Of a stretch of DNA of 64,000 bases, positions 20,015-28,034 are shown one piece after another. Numbering within the stretch: the first letter of the stretch is position 1; each line of letters begins with the position of its first letter. Origin of the DNA: Ectothiorhodospiraceae bacterium (GTDB taxonomy: Bacteria > Pseudomonadota > Gammaproteobacteria > HK1); contig JACKNM010000009.1 in assembly GCA_024234875.1 (NCBI GenBank), positions 186,001 through 250,000 of the forward strand, read 5' to 3'. A model generated the notes under the pieces. That model made no database searches. It was not told the origin of the DNA and saw only the letters and a program-made list of their open reading frames with translations. The position numbers were made by a program, and so were the translations under genes.

Positions 20015-20749
20015 TCAGTTGGTCACGCGAGGCGGCGGCGGCAGGTCGAAGGCATCGCCCGGGGCGTCGCCGTCGTTCGCGAGGTGGCGGCGCCGCTGCA
20101 TGTACGCCTCACGCTGGAAGACGTACGGATCGAGCGCGCTGCGGTCGCGGACGCGAATCGCGGAGTCGAGCCGTGCCCGGGTGTCGACCAGCTTCAGCAC
20201 CGTGAGCGGCAGAGCCGGCCAGGTTCCGAGGTAGTAGCTCGCGTCGGTCAGGGTGCTTGCCGGGATGTCCGGGAGATCGCGGGTGGCGTTGGGGCCGAAG
20301 AACGGCAGCTCGAAATACGGGCCCTCGCCGAATCCCCACACCGCCAGGGTCTGGCCGAGATCCTCGTCGTGGCGCTCGAGGCCGAAGCCGGTGGCGACGT
20401 CGGCGATGCCGCCGAAGCCGATCGTCGAGTTCACCAGGAACCGCATCGCATCCTCGGCCGCCTGCGCGAACTTCCCCTGCAAGATGTCGTTCACCACCAC
20501 GTTCGGGTAGGCCAGGTTGTCGAAGAAGCTGTAGACGTTCTCGCGCACCGGGGCCGGGACGACGTCGGCGTAGACGCGGGCCACCGGCCCGAGAATCGCC
20601 TTGTCGAGGGCATCGTTGATGCCGAAGAAGGTGCGGTTGACGGGCTCGAACGGGTCGTACGTCACCTCGTCTTGCATCGGCGACGTCGCGCAACCGGACA
20701 GTGCCACCACCGCCAGCCCGACCATCAGCAACGCACGCATCCCACCCAT
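20015..20749 (-). CDS. mlaA: MlaA (VacJ) outer-membrane lipoprotein
   Basis: MlaA is an outer-membrane ring lipoprotein that removes phospholipid from the outer leaflet and passes it to MlaC. From ATG 20749 the product has 244 residues, with a lipobox LSGC at residues 17-20. ATG codons at 20764 and 20740 are also possible. The family block YDPFEPVNRTFFGINDALDK follows directly, then NLAYPNVVVNDILQGKF, FLVNSTIGFGGIADVATGFGL and GPNATRDLPD. It is last in the hpnH-hpnB-mlaC-mlaA run (112 bp after mlaC), so here it probably serves hopanoid or hopanoid-phospholipid traffic. Confidence 0.9.
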   Translation of the reverse strand: MGGMRALLMVGLAVVALSGCATSPMQDEVTYDPFEPVNRTFFGINDALDKAILGPVARVYADVVPAPVRENVYSFFDNLAYPNVVVNDILQGKFAQAAEDAMRFLVNSTIGFGGIADVATGFGLERHDEDLGQTLAVWGFGEGPYFELPFFGPNATRDLPDIPASTLTDASYYLGTWPALPLTVLKLVDTRARLDSAIRVRDRSALDPYVFQREAYMQRRRHLANDGDAPGDAFDLPPPPRVTN

Positions 20750-20860
20750 CTCCGATGCTCCCATCGCCCGTCCGGGCGCCGTCGAATCGTCACTTGCCAC
20801 CGCGCCGCACGACGGGCGAGGTACCCTCGCCGCCGCGGCCGAATCGCGCCCCCGGGCGAC

Positions 20861-21508
20861 TCAGTCCCGCCCCGAGGCGTAGTCCTCGACCTGTGCTCGC
20901 AGCCGCGCGAGCAGCGCATCGAAGCCCTCGGCCTTCATAATCGACGCGTACTCGGCGCGCTTGAGCGAAAGATCGCTCACCCCGTCCGCCACCACGTTCA
21001 CGATCCGCCAGGGCCCGCCCCCGCTCTGCAGCAGATAGTCGAGCTGGACTCGCGTCCCGTCGGCCTTCCTCAGCCAGCTGCGCACCAGCCGGCGCCCGTC
21101 GCGCGCCTCCTCGGTCGCGCCGGTCTGGAACGACTCGCCGTCGAAGCCGTCGAAACGCGCCGCGTAGGTCGCGACGGTGAGCGACGCGAAGACACGCCGC
21201 ATCTGATCGCGTTGCGCCGCGTCGAGCTCGGCCCAGCTCCGACCCATCACCACCATGGTGACGAAGTCGAGGTCGAAGCTGCTCTCGATCACCGGTGCCA
21301 GGCGCTCGCGCCGCCCCTCGAAGCCGAGCGCGTCGGCGTCGCGCATCGCAGCCAGCAGGGCGGCGTGCAGACCCTCGACCGTCACCTCCGGCGCATCACC
21401 GGCACGTACCGGAGCGGTGAGCAGCATGCACAACGCCCCGACCGCCGCGAGCATGCGCGTCAGGAATCGACCGGGCGTTGCCCGGTGAGCCGGACGGGAG
21501 GGCGTCAT
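20861..21508 (-). CDS. hpnM: MlaC/HpnM-type periplasmic lipid-binding protein
   Basis: A 215-residue exported protein of the MlaC/Ttg2D family. The ATG at 21508 gives a signal peptide ending near residue 36 (APVRA/GD); a shorter start at 21454 is possible. The family core is present: ESSFDLDFVTMVVMGRSWAELDAAQRDQ, then FQTGATEEARDGRRLVRSWLRK and GGPWRIVNVVADGVSDLSLKR. MlaC-like proteins carry a lipid across the periplasm. The hopanoid-linked members are called HpnM, and this gene lies directly after hpnB, which supports that name. It is followed by mlaA. Confidence 0.85.
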   Translation of the reverse strand: MTPSRPAHRATPGRFLTRMLAAVGALCMLLTAPVRAGDAPEVTVEGLHAALLAAMRDADALGFEGRRERLAPVIESSFDLDFVTMVVMGRSWAELDAAQRDQMRRVFASLTVATYAARFDGFDGESFQTGATEEARDGRRLVRSWLRKADGTRVQLDYLLQSGGGPWRIVNVVADGVSDLSLKRAEYASIMKAEGFDALLARLRAQVEDYASGRD

Positions 21509-21591
21509 GGTGGACGAGCTCGGCGAGAACACGCGGCGATTATAGCCGAGCCGCCCCACGCCTCGTGTGACAGCGGGTGGAGCACGTGCGA

Positions 21592-22722
21592 TTACTCACG
21601 ACCGTAGCGTCGCCCGCGCCACGCCGAGCGCTCACCGCGGTGATAGCGAAGCGCCGAGTCCCAGGTCATCAGCAGGAAGAGCACCCCCGCGATCGGAAGG
21701 GTCGCCGCCCGCCACGGCGCGAGCCCGTAGTAGCGCAACAACGGCCGGTATCCGAGCGCACAAGCGAGGAGCGCGACCGCGGCAGCGACGACCGCGAGTG
21801 GACTCGACGGCACGACCAGGGACAGCAGCGGCGCGACGAGGACCACCAGCATCGCCACCGTGCACCCGATCAGTGCGAGCGGCGAGTAGCGGAGCTGGGT
21901 GTACGCGGTGCGTGCGACCATCCGCCACACCTCACCGAGAGCGAGGTACCGCCGCCGGCTCACCACGCTCGAGGTCAACCCGAGCCATACCGAGTGGCCG
22001 CGCCGCTTGACCAGACGTGCCAGGGTGCAGTCGTCGATCAACGCATCGCGCAGGGCCTCGAAGCCGCCGGCGTCGAGCAGCACGTCGCGGCGCACGAGCA
22101 CGCACCCGCCGGCCGCCGCGGCGACGCGTGAGGAGGGCCGGGCCACCAGCGCGAACGGGTAGAGAAGCTTGAAGAAGTAGACGAAGGCCGGCAGCGTCAG
22201 CCGCTCCCAGCGCCCGTCCATCGCCAGGCGCGCCATCAGCGAGATCATCCCCAGCCCACGCTCGCGCAGCGCCGCGCGAAGGGTCGCGACCGTCCCCGGC
22301 GCGAGGGTGATGTCGGCGTCGAGCAGGAGCACGAGCTCGCGGTCCGCGTGGTGCAACCCCTGGTGCTGCGCCCAGACCTTGCCGCTCCAGCCGGCCGGCA
22401 GCGGCGCACCGGCGACGACGTGCAGATCCGGCAGGTCGCTCGCTCGCGCCACCTCGGCGGTGCCGTCGGCGGACTGGTCGTCGACCACCACCACGGCGAG
22501 ACCCGGCCCCTGGGCGGCGAGCCCGTCCAGTGTCGCCGGAAGGGTCGCGGCCTCGTCGCGGGCCGGCACCAGTGCCACCACGTCGTCGAGCCGCTCCTCG
22601 GCGCGCGTCGGGTCCGCCTCCAGCCGCTCGCGCACCGACCAGGGTCGCCACGGCACGGCCAGCAGCCCGAGCCAGGCGACGGCGGCGAGCAGGGTCGAGA
22701 GCGAGAGCAGGCCGTCGATCAT
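21592..22722 (-). CDS. hpnB: Hopene-associated glycosyltransferase HpnB
   Basis: A 376-residue GT2 glycosyltransferase. An N-terminal membrane helix (residues 4-26) is followed by a GT-A domain with VVVVDDQSADGT (77-88), LVLLLDADIT (the DxD-type metal site, near 132-141) and DDCTLARLVKRRG, then RRRYL in place of the usual QxxRW box. The C terminus has several membrane helices. HpnB is found in hopanoid clusters across proteobacteria, but its acceptor has not been proven. It starts 37 bp after hpnH ends, in the same direction. Confidence 0.9.
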   Translation of the reverse strand: MIDGLLSLSTLLAAVAWLGLLAVPWRPWSVRERLEADPTRAEERLDDVVALVPARDEAATLPATLDGLAAQGPGLAVVVVDDQSADGTAEVARASDLPDLHVVAGAPLPAGWSGKVWAQHQGLHHADRELVLLLDADITLAPGTVATLRAALRERGLGMISLMARLAMDGRWERLTLPAFVYFFKLLYPFALVARPSSRVAAAAGGCVLVRRDVLLDAGGFEALRDALIDDCTLARLVKRRGHSVWLGLTSSVVSRRRYLALGEVWRMVARTAYTQLRYSPLALIGCTVAMLVVLVAPLLSLVVPSSPLAVVAAAVALLACALGYRPLLRYYGLAPWRAATLPIAGVLFLLMTWDSALRYHRGERSAWRGRRYGRE

Positions 22723-22759
22723 CCGCCCCGGCGGCCCGTCACCGGCGGCGCCGGCGTGC

Positions 22760-23899
22760 TCAGGCGACGCGACGCGAGCCGGCGCGCGCCTTCTCCGCCC
22801 CGTCCGCGCCGGGCTCGGCGGTGGCCGCCAGCGTCGGGCCGGTGGGATAGAGGACCTCGGGCTCGGGCGCCATCGGCCCCGACGTCCGCGGGCCGCGCAG
22901 CCGCACCCAGAGCGCCTTCAGCGGATTGGTCACCGCGTCGTTCACCGCCGTCGGCTCGAACCCGCAGTGGACCATGCAGTCCGCGCACTTGGGATTGCGC
23001 CCGACGCCGTAAGCGCTCCACTCGGTGTCGTCCATCAGCGCGCGAAAGCTCGGCGCGTAGCCCTCGCCCACCAGCAGGTAACACGGCTTCTGCCAGCCGA
23101 AGACGTTGCGCGTCGGATTGCCCCAGGCGGTGCACTGATAGGCCTGGTTGCCGGCGAGGAAGTCGAGGTACAGGCTCGAGTGGTTCAGCCGCCAGCGCCG
23201 GCGGCGGGCGCGGCCGATGGCGAACACCTCGCGGAAGAGCTGCTTCGAGCCGCGGCGCTGGAGGAACACCTCGCGCTGCGGAGCGCGCTCGTAGCTGAAT
23301 CCGGGGGCGATGGTCACGCCCTCGACGCCGAGCGACATCATGTGGTCGAGGAAATCGGCGACCTCCTCCGGCGCCTCGCCCTGGAACAGGGTGCAGTTCA
23401 CCGTCACCCGGAATCCCCGCTCGCGGGCCTGGCGGATCACCTCGACCACGCGGTCGAAGACACCACCCTGACAGACCGAGGCATCGTGGCGGTCGCGATT
23501 GCCGTCGAGATGCACCGAGAACGTGAGGTAGGGCGACGGCCGGTAGTCCTTCATGCGCTTGCCGAGCAGCAGCGCGTTGGTGCAGAGGTAGACGAACTTG
23601 CCGCGCGCGATCATCCCCTCGACGATGCTCGGCATCTCCTTGTGGATCAGCGGCTCACCGCCGGCGATGGAGACCACCGGCGCGCCGCACTCGTCGACCG
23701 CGCCGAGCGCCTCCTCCACGCTCATCCGCCGGTCCAGGACGTGGTCGGGGTAGTCGATCTTGCCGCAGCCGGCACAGGCGAGGTTGCACTTGAACAGGGG
23801 CTCGAGCATCAGCACCAGGGGGTAACGGCGCTCGCCGCGCAGGCGCTTGCCGAGGACGTAGAGACCGACCTTGAACTGCTGCCTGAGCGGGACGCCCAT
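22760..23899 (-). CDS. hpnH: Adenosyl-hopene transferase HpnH (radical SAM)
   Basis: HpnH joins adenosine to diploptene by a radical SAM reaction, giving adenosylhopane, the first committed step to extended C35 hopanoids. The 379-residue product starts at ATG 23899 with AAAGGAG upstream; a longer frame was rejected. The radical SAM cluster Cys are C38, C42 and C45 (KCNLACAGCGK), and the family block PVVSIAGGEPLIHKE follows. The C-terminal DUF3463 part has CADCMVHCGFEPTAVNDA, an extra Cys set typical of HpnH. The last 35 residues are Ala/Pro-rich and variable. The gene is divergent from dxs over 217 bp. Confidence 0.95.
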   Translation of the reverse strand: MGVPLRQQFKVGLYVLGKRLRGERRYPLVLMLEPLFKCNLACAGCGKIDYPDHVLDRRMSVEEALGAVDECGAPVVSIAGGEPLIHKEMPSIVEGMIARGKFVYLCTNALLLGKRMKDYRPSPYLTFSVHLDGNRDRHDASVCQGGVFDRVVEVIRQARERGFRVTVNCTLFQGEAPEEVADFLDHMMSLGVEGVTIAPGFSYERAPQREVFLQRRGSKQLFREVFAIGRARRRRWRLNHSSLYLDFLAGNQAYQCTAWGNPTRNVFGWQKPCYLLVGEGYAPSFRALMDDTEWSAYGVGRNPKCADCMVHCGFEPTAVNDAVTNPLKALWVRLRGPRTSGPMAPEPEVLYPTGPTLAATAEPGADGAEKARAGSRRVA

Positions 23900-24045
23900 C
23901 TCGGCTCCTTTGCGGGGTGGCGACGGCGTGGCGCGGACCCGAATCCGGTCCGCGGCCTGCGACACGGCGTGACGACCAGGTAATGTGCATCGGGCAATCG
24001 GCCTTTGCAACCGCGCGCCCGGCGTCGCGAGCCGCCGGTGAATTG

Positions 24046-24075
24046 TTGCAAGTGTCGGACCGCACTCGGAATAAT
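24046..24075 (+). promoter_or_regulatory. Probable sigma-70-type promoter of dxs
   Basis: TTGCAA (24046-24051), an 18-bp spacer and AATAAT (24070-24075) stand 42 bp before the dxs start, within one of the few AT-rich patches of the intergenic space. It matches the consensus at 4 of 6 and 5 of 6 positions. No experimental support. Confidence 0.5.
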
Positions 24076-24116
24076 ACGCGGCCTGGCCGGTTCCGCCCCA
24101 AGCGAGCAAGCCCTCC

Positions 24117-26012
24117 ATGAGCCGCTTTCCCCTCCTCGATCGCATCCACGGCCCGGCCGACCTCCGTGCCCTGCCCGAGCGGCAGCTCGCGGCGGTGGCG
24201 GCGGAGCTCCGCGGCTTCCTCGTCGACAGCGTCTCGCGCTCGGGCGGTCACTTCGCCGCCGGGCTCGGGGCGGTCGAGCTCACCGTCGCACTGCACTATC
24301 TCTACGACACCCCGGAGGATCGAATCGTCTGGGACGTCGGCCACCAGGCCTATCCGCACAAGATCCTCACCGGGCGGCGCGACCGCATGGCGTCGGTGCG
24401 GCAGTGGGGTGGCGTGTCGCCGTTTCCCAAGCGCGAGGAGAGCCCGTACGACACATTCGGTGTCGGCCATGCGGGCACGTCGATCGGCGCCGCCGCGGGG
24501 ATGGCGATCGCGGCCAGGCGCACCGGCTCGCGGCGGCGCGTGGTCGCCGTCATCGGCGACGGCGGCCTCACCTGTGGCATGGCGTTCGAGGCGCTGAACC
24601 ACGCCGGGGGCATGGGTCTCGACATGCTGGTGGTGCTCAACGACAACAAGATGTCGATCTCGCCGAACGTCGGCGCCCTCACCAACCACTTCGCCCGCGC
24701 GCTCTCCGGCCGCCTCTACGCCACCGTGCGGGAAGGCAGCAAGAAGGTGCTGAGCCACATGCCCCCGATGTGGGAGCTCGCGCGCCGCGCCGAGGAGCAC
24801 GTCAAGGGCCTGATCGTCCCCGGCACGCTGTTCGAGGAGCTGGGTTTCAACTACATCGGCCCGGTCGACGGCCACGACCTCCCGGCCCTGGTCGCCACGC
24901 TGCGCAACGTGCGCGCGCTCGAGGGTCCGCAGCTCCTGCACGTGGTCACGCGCAAGGGCAAGGGCTACGGTCCGGCGGAGGCCGACCCGGTCAAGTACCA
25001 CGGCATCGGCTCGCCGTTCGATCCCGCGGTCGGGATCGCGCCGTCCTCGAAGTCCAACGCCCGTCCGACCTACTCGGAGGTCTTCGGCGACTGGCTCTGC
25101 GACATGGCGAGCATCGATCCGCGCCTCGTCGGTATCACGCCTGCGATGCGCGAGGGCTCCAAGATGGAGCGCTTCGCCGAGCGCTTCGCCGACCGGTACT
25201 TCGACGTCGGGATCGCCGAGCAACACAGTGTCACCCTGGCGGCGGGGATGGCCTGTGACGGGCTGAAGCCGGTGGTGGCGATCTACTCGTCGTTCCTGCA
25301 GCGCGCCTACGACCAGGTGATCCACGACGTGGTGCTGCAGAACCTGCCGGTGCTCTTCGCGGTCGACCGCGCCGGCCTCGTCGGCGGCGACGGCCCGACC
25401 CACGCCGGCGCCTATGACGTGAGCTTCCTGCGCTGCCTGCCGAACATCGTGATCATGACGCCGTCGGACGAGAACGAGACCCGGCAGATGCTCTACACCG
25501 GCTTCGTCCACGACGGCCCGGCGGCCGTGCGCTATCCGCGCGGCGGTGGTCCCGGGGCGGTCATCGATCCCGAGCTCCACGCCATGCCCATCGGCAAGGG
25601 CCTGGTGCGCCGCGAGGGCAAGGGCATCGCCTTCCTCGCCTTCGGCCCGATGGTGGGGCCCTGTCTCGAGCTCGCCGAGCAGCTGGGGGCGACCGTCGCC
25701 GACATGCGCTTCGTGAAGCCGCTCGACGAGGCGCTGGTCTCGGAGCTGGCGGCACGCCACGAGCTGGTCGTCACGGTGGAGGAGAACGCCATCCCAGGGG
25801 GTGCCGGCGACGCGGTGGCCGAATGCCTGGCGGCGCGCGATCAGCAGGTGGCGCTGCTCCAGATTGGCCTGCCGGACCGCTTCATCGAGCACGGTTCACG
25901 GGGCGAGATGCTACGCGACGCGGGCCTCGACGCCGAGGGCATCCGACAGACCATCGACGCATTCTGCCGCAGCCCGGAGCGGCGAAGACTGCTGGTCAGG
26001 CTCGGCGCCTGA
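24117..26012 (+). CDS. dxs: 1-deoxy-D-xylulose-5-phosphate synthase
   Basis: Dxs condenses pyruvate and glyceraldehyde-3-phosphate, the first step of the MEP isoprenoid pathway. The 631-residue protein (E. coli 620) has the thiamine-diphosphate motif GDGGLTCGMAFEALNHAG starting near residue 147 and ending in LNDN, DVGHQAYPHKILTGR near 73-87, the catalytic Glu in DVGIAEQHSVTLAAG and DRAGLVGGDGPTHAG in the second half. The C-terminal transketolase domain is complete. Its position between hpnH and the head-group module suggests it supplies precursor for hopanoids. A REP-like palindrome cluster follows the stop. Confidence 0.97.
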   Translation: MSRFPLLDRIHGPADLRALPERQLAAVAAELRGFLVDSVSRSGGHFAAGLGAVELTVALHYLYDTPEDRIVWDVGHQAYPHKILTGRRDRMASVRQWGGVSPFPKREESPYDTFGVGHAGTSIGAAAGMAIAARRTGSRRRVVAVIGDGGLTCGMAFEALNHAGGMGLDMLVVLNDNKMSISPNVGALTNHFARALSGRLYATVREGSKKVLSHMPPMWELARRAEEHVKGLIVPGTLFEELGFNYIGPVDGHDLPALVATLRNVRALEGPQLLHVVTRKGKGYGPAEADPVKYHGIGSPFDPAVGIAPSSKSNARPTYSEVFGDWLCDMASIDPRLVGITPAMREGSKMERFAERFADRYFDVGIAEQHSVTLAAGMACDGLKPVVAIYSSFLQRAYDQVIHDVVLQNLPVLFAVDRAGLVGGDGPTHAGAYDVSFLRCLPNIVIMTPSDENETRQMLYTGFVHDGPAAVRYPRGGGPGAVIDPELHAMPIGKGLVRREGKGIAFLAFGPMVGPCLELAEQLGATVADMRFVKPLDEALVSELAARHELVVTVEENAIPGGAGDAVAECLAARDQQVALLQIGLPDRFIEHGSRGEMLRDAGLDAEGIRQTIDAFCRSPERRRLLVRLGA

Positions 26013-26062
26013 CCGCTCCGTGACCCGGCACGGCATCCCGGACCGCGCAAGCGCTCCGCGTG

Positions 26063-26208
26063 GCCCGGGTGCAGCGCAGCGAAACCCGGGGAACGTCGCT
26101 CGGCCCCAGGCCGCGCTTGGCGCGGCTTCCCGGACTGCGCTGGCGCTCCGTCCGGGCTACGGTTCCGCGTCGCCCGGGTGCGGCGTAGCGAAACCCGGGG
26201 AACGTCGC
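26063..26208. repeat. REP-like palindrome cluster after dxs
   Basis: Two 37-bp direct copies, 26063-26099 and 26172-26208, differ at two bases. Each holds CCCGGGT and ACCCGGG arms around a 13-base GC-rich centre. Between them are a perfect GCCGCGC-TTG-GCGCGGC hairpin (about 26109-26125) and a CCCGGA/TCCGGG hairpin (26129-26156). The cluster fills most of the 215-bp space between the converging dxs and nucleotidyltransferase genes. Such CCCGGGT palindromes are typical of gammaproteobacterial REP elements, and it may end both transcripts. Confidence 0.75.
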
Positions 26209-26227
26209 GCGGCGTCCCGCGACCGGC

Positions 26228-26977
26228 TCAAGCCGCCTCCATCTCGTGGATGCGCGGCAGCACCTCGGCGCGTGCGCGCTCGATGTCGGCCTGGAAGTCG
26301 ATCTCGATCCACGGCAGGCCGGTGATGTCCTCGAAGCCGAATGCCTGCGAATCGGCGAGCACCAGGTCGCGCAGCGCCTCCTCGTAGTACTCGCCGCGGC
26401 GGCCGGCGGCGAGGTAGGCGTCGGCGGTGTCGGCCAGGCGCACCGCCATCGCCTCGCCGAGCTTGAAGAAACCGACCGACTCGCCGTGGAAGTCGTGGAC
26501 CAGGTCGGGCGCCACCGCCTTGCGGAACTCGACGATCGCCCCGTCGCGCACGCAGATCTTCACCGGTTCCTCGCCGGGCTCGATGTCGCGGTCGAGGAGG
26601 AAGCAGTTGCCGTGCCGGGAGCGGACCAGACGTTCCATCAGCGCGCGGTGGTAGAGCACGTCGGCATCCATCAGCAACACGTCACCGCCGCGTCGCAGGG
26701 CGTGCGCGACGCAGGCGAGGGTCACCACGTTGCCCTCGTGGTAGTCGGGGTTGTAGGTGGTGTGGACCCAGCTGCCCACGCCGAGGGCGCGCAGCTCGTC
26801 GCGCATCGCCTCGGCCTCGTAGCCGATGCCGACCTCGACCTCGGCCACGTCGAGCGCGCGCAAGCTCGCGAGGTGACGCTCGAGCAGCGAGCGCTCGTCG
26901 AATCGAATGAGCGACTTCGGTGGCATGCCGCCGCCGAGACGCATCCCGACACCCGCGGCGAGGATGATCGCGCGCAT
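26228..26977 (-). CDS. LicC-like nucleotidyltransferase (probable CTP:phospho-alcohol cytidylyltransferase)
   Basis: A 249-residue sugar/alcohol-phosphate nucleotidyltransferase with a GT-A fold. ATG 26977 begins the family motif MRAIILAAGVGMRLGG with P19-P20-K21 following as the nucleotide-binding Lys region. TYNPDYHEGNVVTLACVAHAL and LLMDADVLY (metal-binding Asp pair near 100-102) follow. The order of motifs is closest to phosphocholine/phosphoinositol cytidylyltransferases (LicC-like) by eye; the substrate is not known. It is divergent from a CDP-alcohol phosphatidyltransferase (gap 26978-27329), and a CDP-activated alcohol made here would be the natural donor for that enzyme. Confidence 0.75.
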   Translation of the reverse strand: MRAIILAAGVGMRLGGGMPPKSLIRFDERSLLERHLASLRALDVAEVEVGIGYEAEAMRDELRALGVGSWVHTTYNPDYHEGNVVTLACVAHALRRGGDVLLMDADVLYHRALMERLVRSRHGNCFLLDRDIEPGEEPVKICVRDGAIVEFRKAVAPDLVHDFHGESVGFFKLGEAMAVRLADTADAYLAAGRRGEYYEEALRDLVLADSQAFGFEDITGLPWIEIDFQADIERARAEVLPRIHEMEAA

Positions 26978-27133
26978 GAGCTGACCGCTCCGAGTTGACC
27001 GCGTGGACGGCGGCGACCACACCCGGTGTCGCCGCCGACGGCCGCGCACTGTAGCCGCCGGTCGGCGCGGCGTACAGGGCGAGCGGCGTCGCACCGGCAC
27101 GCGCACTTGTGTCGGCGTGCCGGAGAACCTTTA

Positions 27134-27296
27134 ACAGGTTGTCGAAAAAGTGCATCCTGCACGTTTTCGACTCGCTGCGCCGAAGACGCGGTCTCCGGTT
27201 TGCTCCTTACAACAAGCACTTACGTTCTTGTTGTAAGCCGGCACGTCCATGTGCCGGGCGCAGGCTGCCGAAGAACCGAGTTCTTCAACAGCCTGT
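27134..27296. mobile_element. MITE-like 163-bp element with terminal inverted repeats and internal hairpins
   Basis: The ends ACAGGTTGTCGAAAAA (27134-27149) and, on the other strand, ACAGGCTGTTGAAGAA (27296-27281) match at 13 of 16 positions. The ACAGGCTGTTGAA-type end occurs at the tips of several insertion-sequence relatives. Inside are a GTGCA-TCC-TGCAC hairpin (about 27150-27162), a perfect 11-bp CTTACAACAAG/CTTGTTGTAAG hairpin (27206-27237), CCGGCAC/GTGCCGG (27238-27257) and GAAGAAC-CGA-GTTCTTC (27270-27286). It encodes no transposase. No clear target duplication is visible. It is more AT-rich than its surroundings and ends 33 bp before the CDP-alcohol transferase start; the rest of the 352-bp gap (26978-27329) holds nothing else I can support. 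Confidence 0.7.
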
Positions 27297-27329
27297 CAAT
27301 CACCTCCCCCGACGACCGGCGCCCCGTGG

Positions 27330-28022
27330 ATGTCACCCTCATCGAGTCGAGTCGCCGCCATCACCGCACCGTCGCAACCGCTGCCGCTGGTCCGCCACCT
27401 CTCGTACCGGGCATCGCGAGTCCTGGTGCGCACCCCGCTCACCCCGAATCAGATCACCTGGACGGCCCTGGCCCTGGGTCTCGCCGCGAGCGTGGCCCTG
27501 CTGCGCGGAGACCGCGGCGGTGACCTCGCGGCCGCCGTGCTGCTGGTGCTGTGCTACGTCCTCGACAACTGCGACGGCGAGATCGCGCGCGCGAAATCGC
27601 TCTCCTCGACGTTCGGCGCCCAGCTCGACACCGCTGTCGACGCCGTCGTGCACGCGGTGTTCTTCATCGCGCTCGGGCACGCCGAGTGGCGCACCACCGG
27701 CCATGTGACCTGGGCCGTGCTCGGGTGGGCCGCGGCCGGTGGGGCGACCGTGAACTACGTCATCGGCCTCGTGCACGACGCCCGCGCCCGGCGGGCGCCG
27801 GCCACCGCGGTTCCCCCGCCGGTGCCGGACCCGGCACCGCGTGGCTGGCGCGAGCTGGCGGTGTTCGCGCTGCGCGAGCTGTCGCGAGCCGATTTCTGCT
27901 TCATCGTGGTGTTGCTGGCGGCGCTCGACCTGCTGCACCTGCTGCTTCCCGCCGCCGCGCTCGGGGCCCAGGCGTACTGGCTGAGCGGCCTGTGGAGTCG
28001 GGCACGGGACTTCCATGTCTGA
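27330..28022 (+). CDS. CDP-alcohol phosphatidyltransferase family membrane protein
   Basis: A 230-residue integral membrane enzyme that swaps CMP from a CDP-alcohol for a lipid or alcohol acceptor. The full family motif D-x2-D-G-x2-A-R-x8-G-x3-D-x3-D is present: D79, D82-G83, A86-R87, G96, D100 and D104 (DNCDGEIARAK then GAQLDTAVD). The ATG at 27330 is chosen; upstream frame sequence runs into the MITE-like element. Several hydrophobic helices follow, with a Pro/Ala-rich loop near residues 150-175. It is directly before, and in the same reading frame as, the LPG-synthase-TM gene. Neighbours suggest a head group is placed on a lipid of the hopanoid or phospholipid pool, which is inference. Confidence 0.85.
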   Translation: MSPSSSRVAAITAPSQPLPLVRHLSYRASRVLVRTPLTPNQITWTALALGLAASVALLRGDRGGDLAAAVLLVLCYVLDNCDGEIARAKSLSSTFGAQLDTAVDAVVHAVFFIALGHAEWRTTGHVTWAVLGWAAAGGATVNYVIGLVHDARARRAPATAVPPPVPDPAPRGWRELAVFALRELSRADFCFIVVLLAALDLLHLLLPAAALGAQAYWLSGLWSRARDFHV

Positions 28023-28034
28023 GACGGTGTCCAC

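Noticed and set aside
23655..25892. Minus-strand 745-codon frame opposite dxs
   Set aside because: dxs carries all thiamine-diphosphate motifs; the opposite frame has no domain and overlaps the real hpnH start.
26063..26208. Two spaced near-identical 37-bp repeats as a CRISPR array
   Set aside because: Only two copies, both palindromic in the CCCGGGT style of REP elements, with other hairpins rather than a unique spacer between them, and no cas gene.
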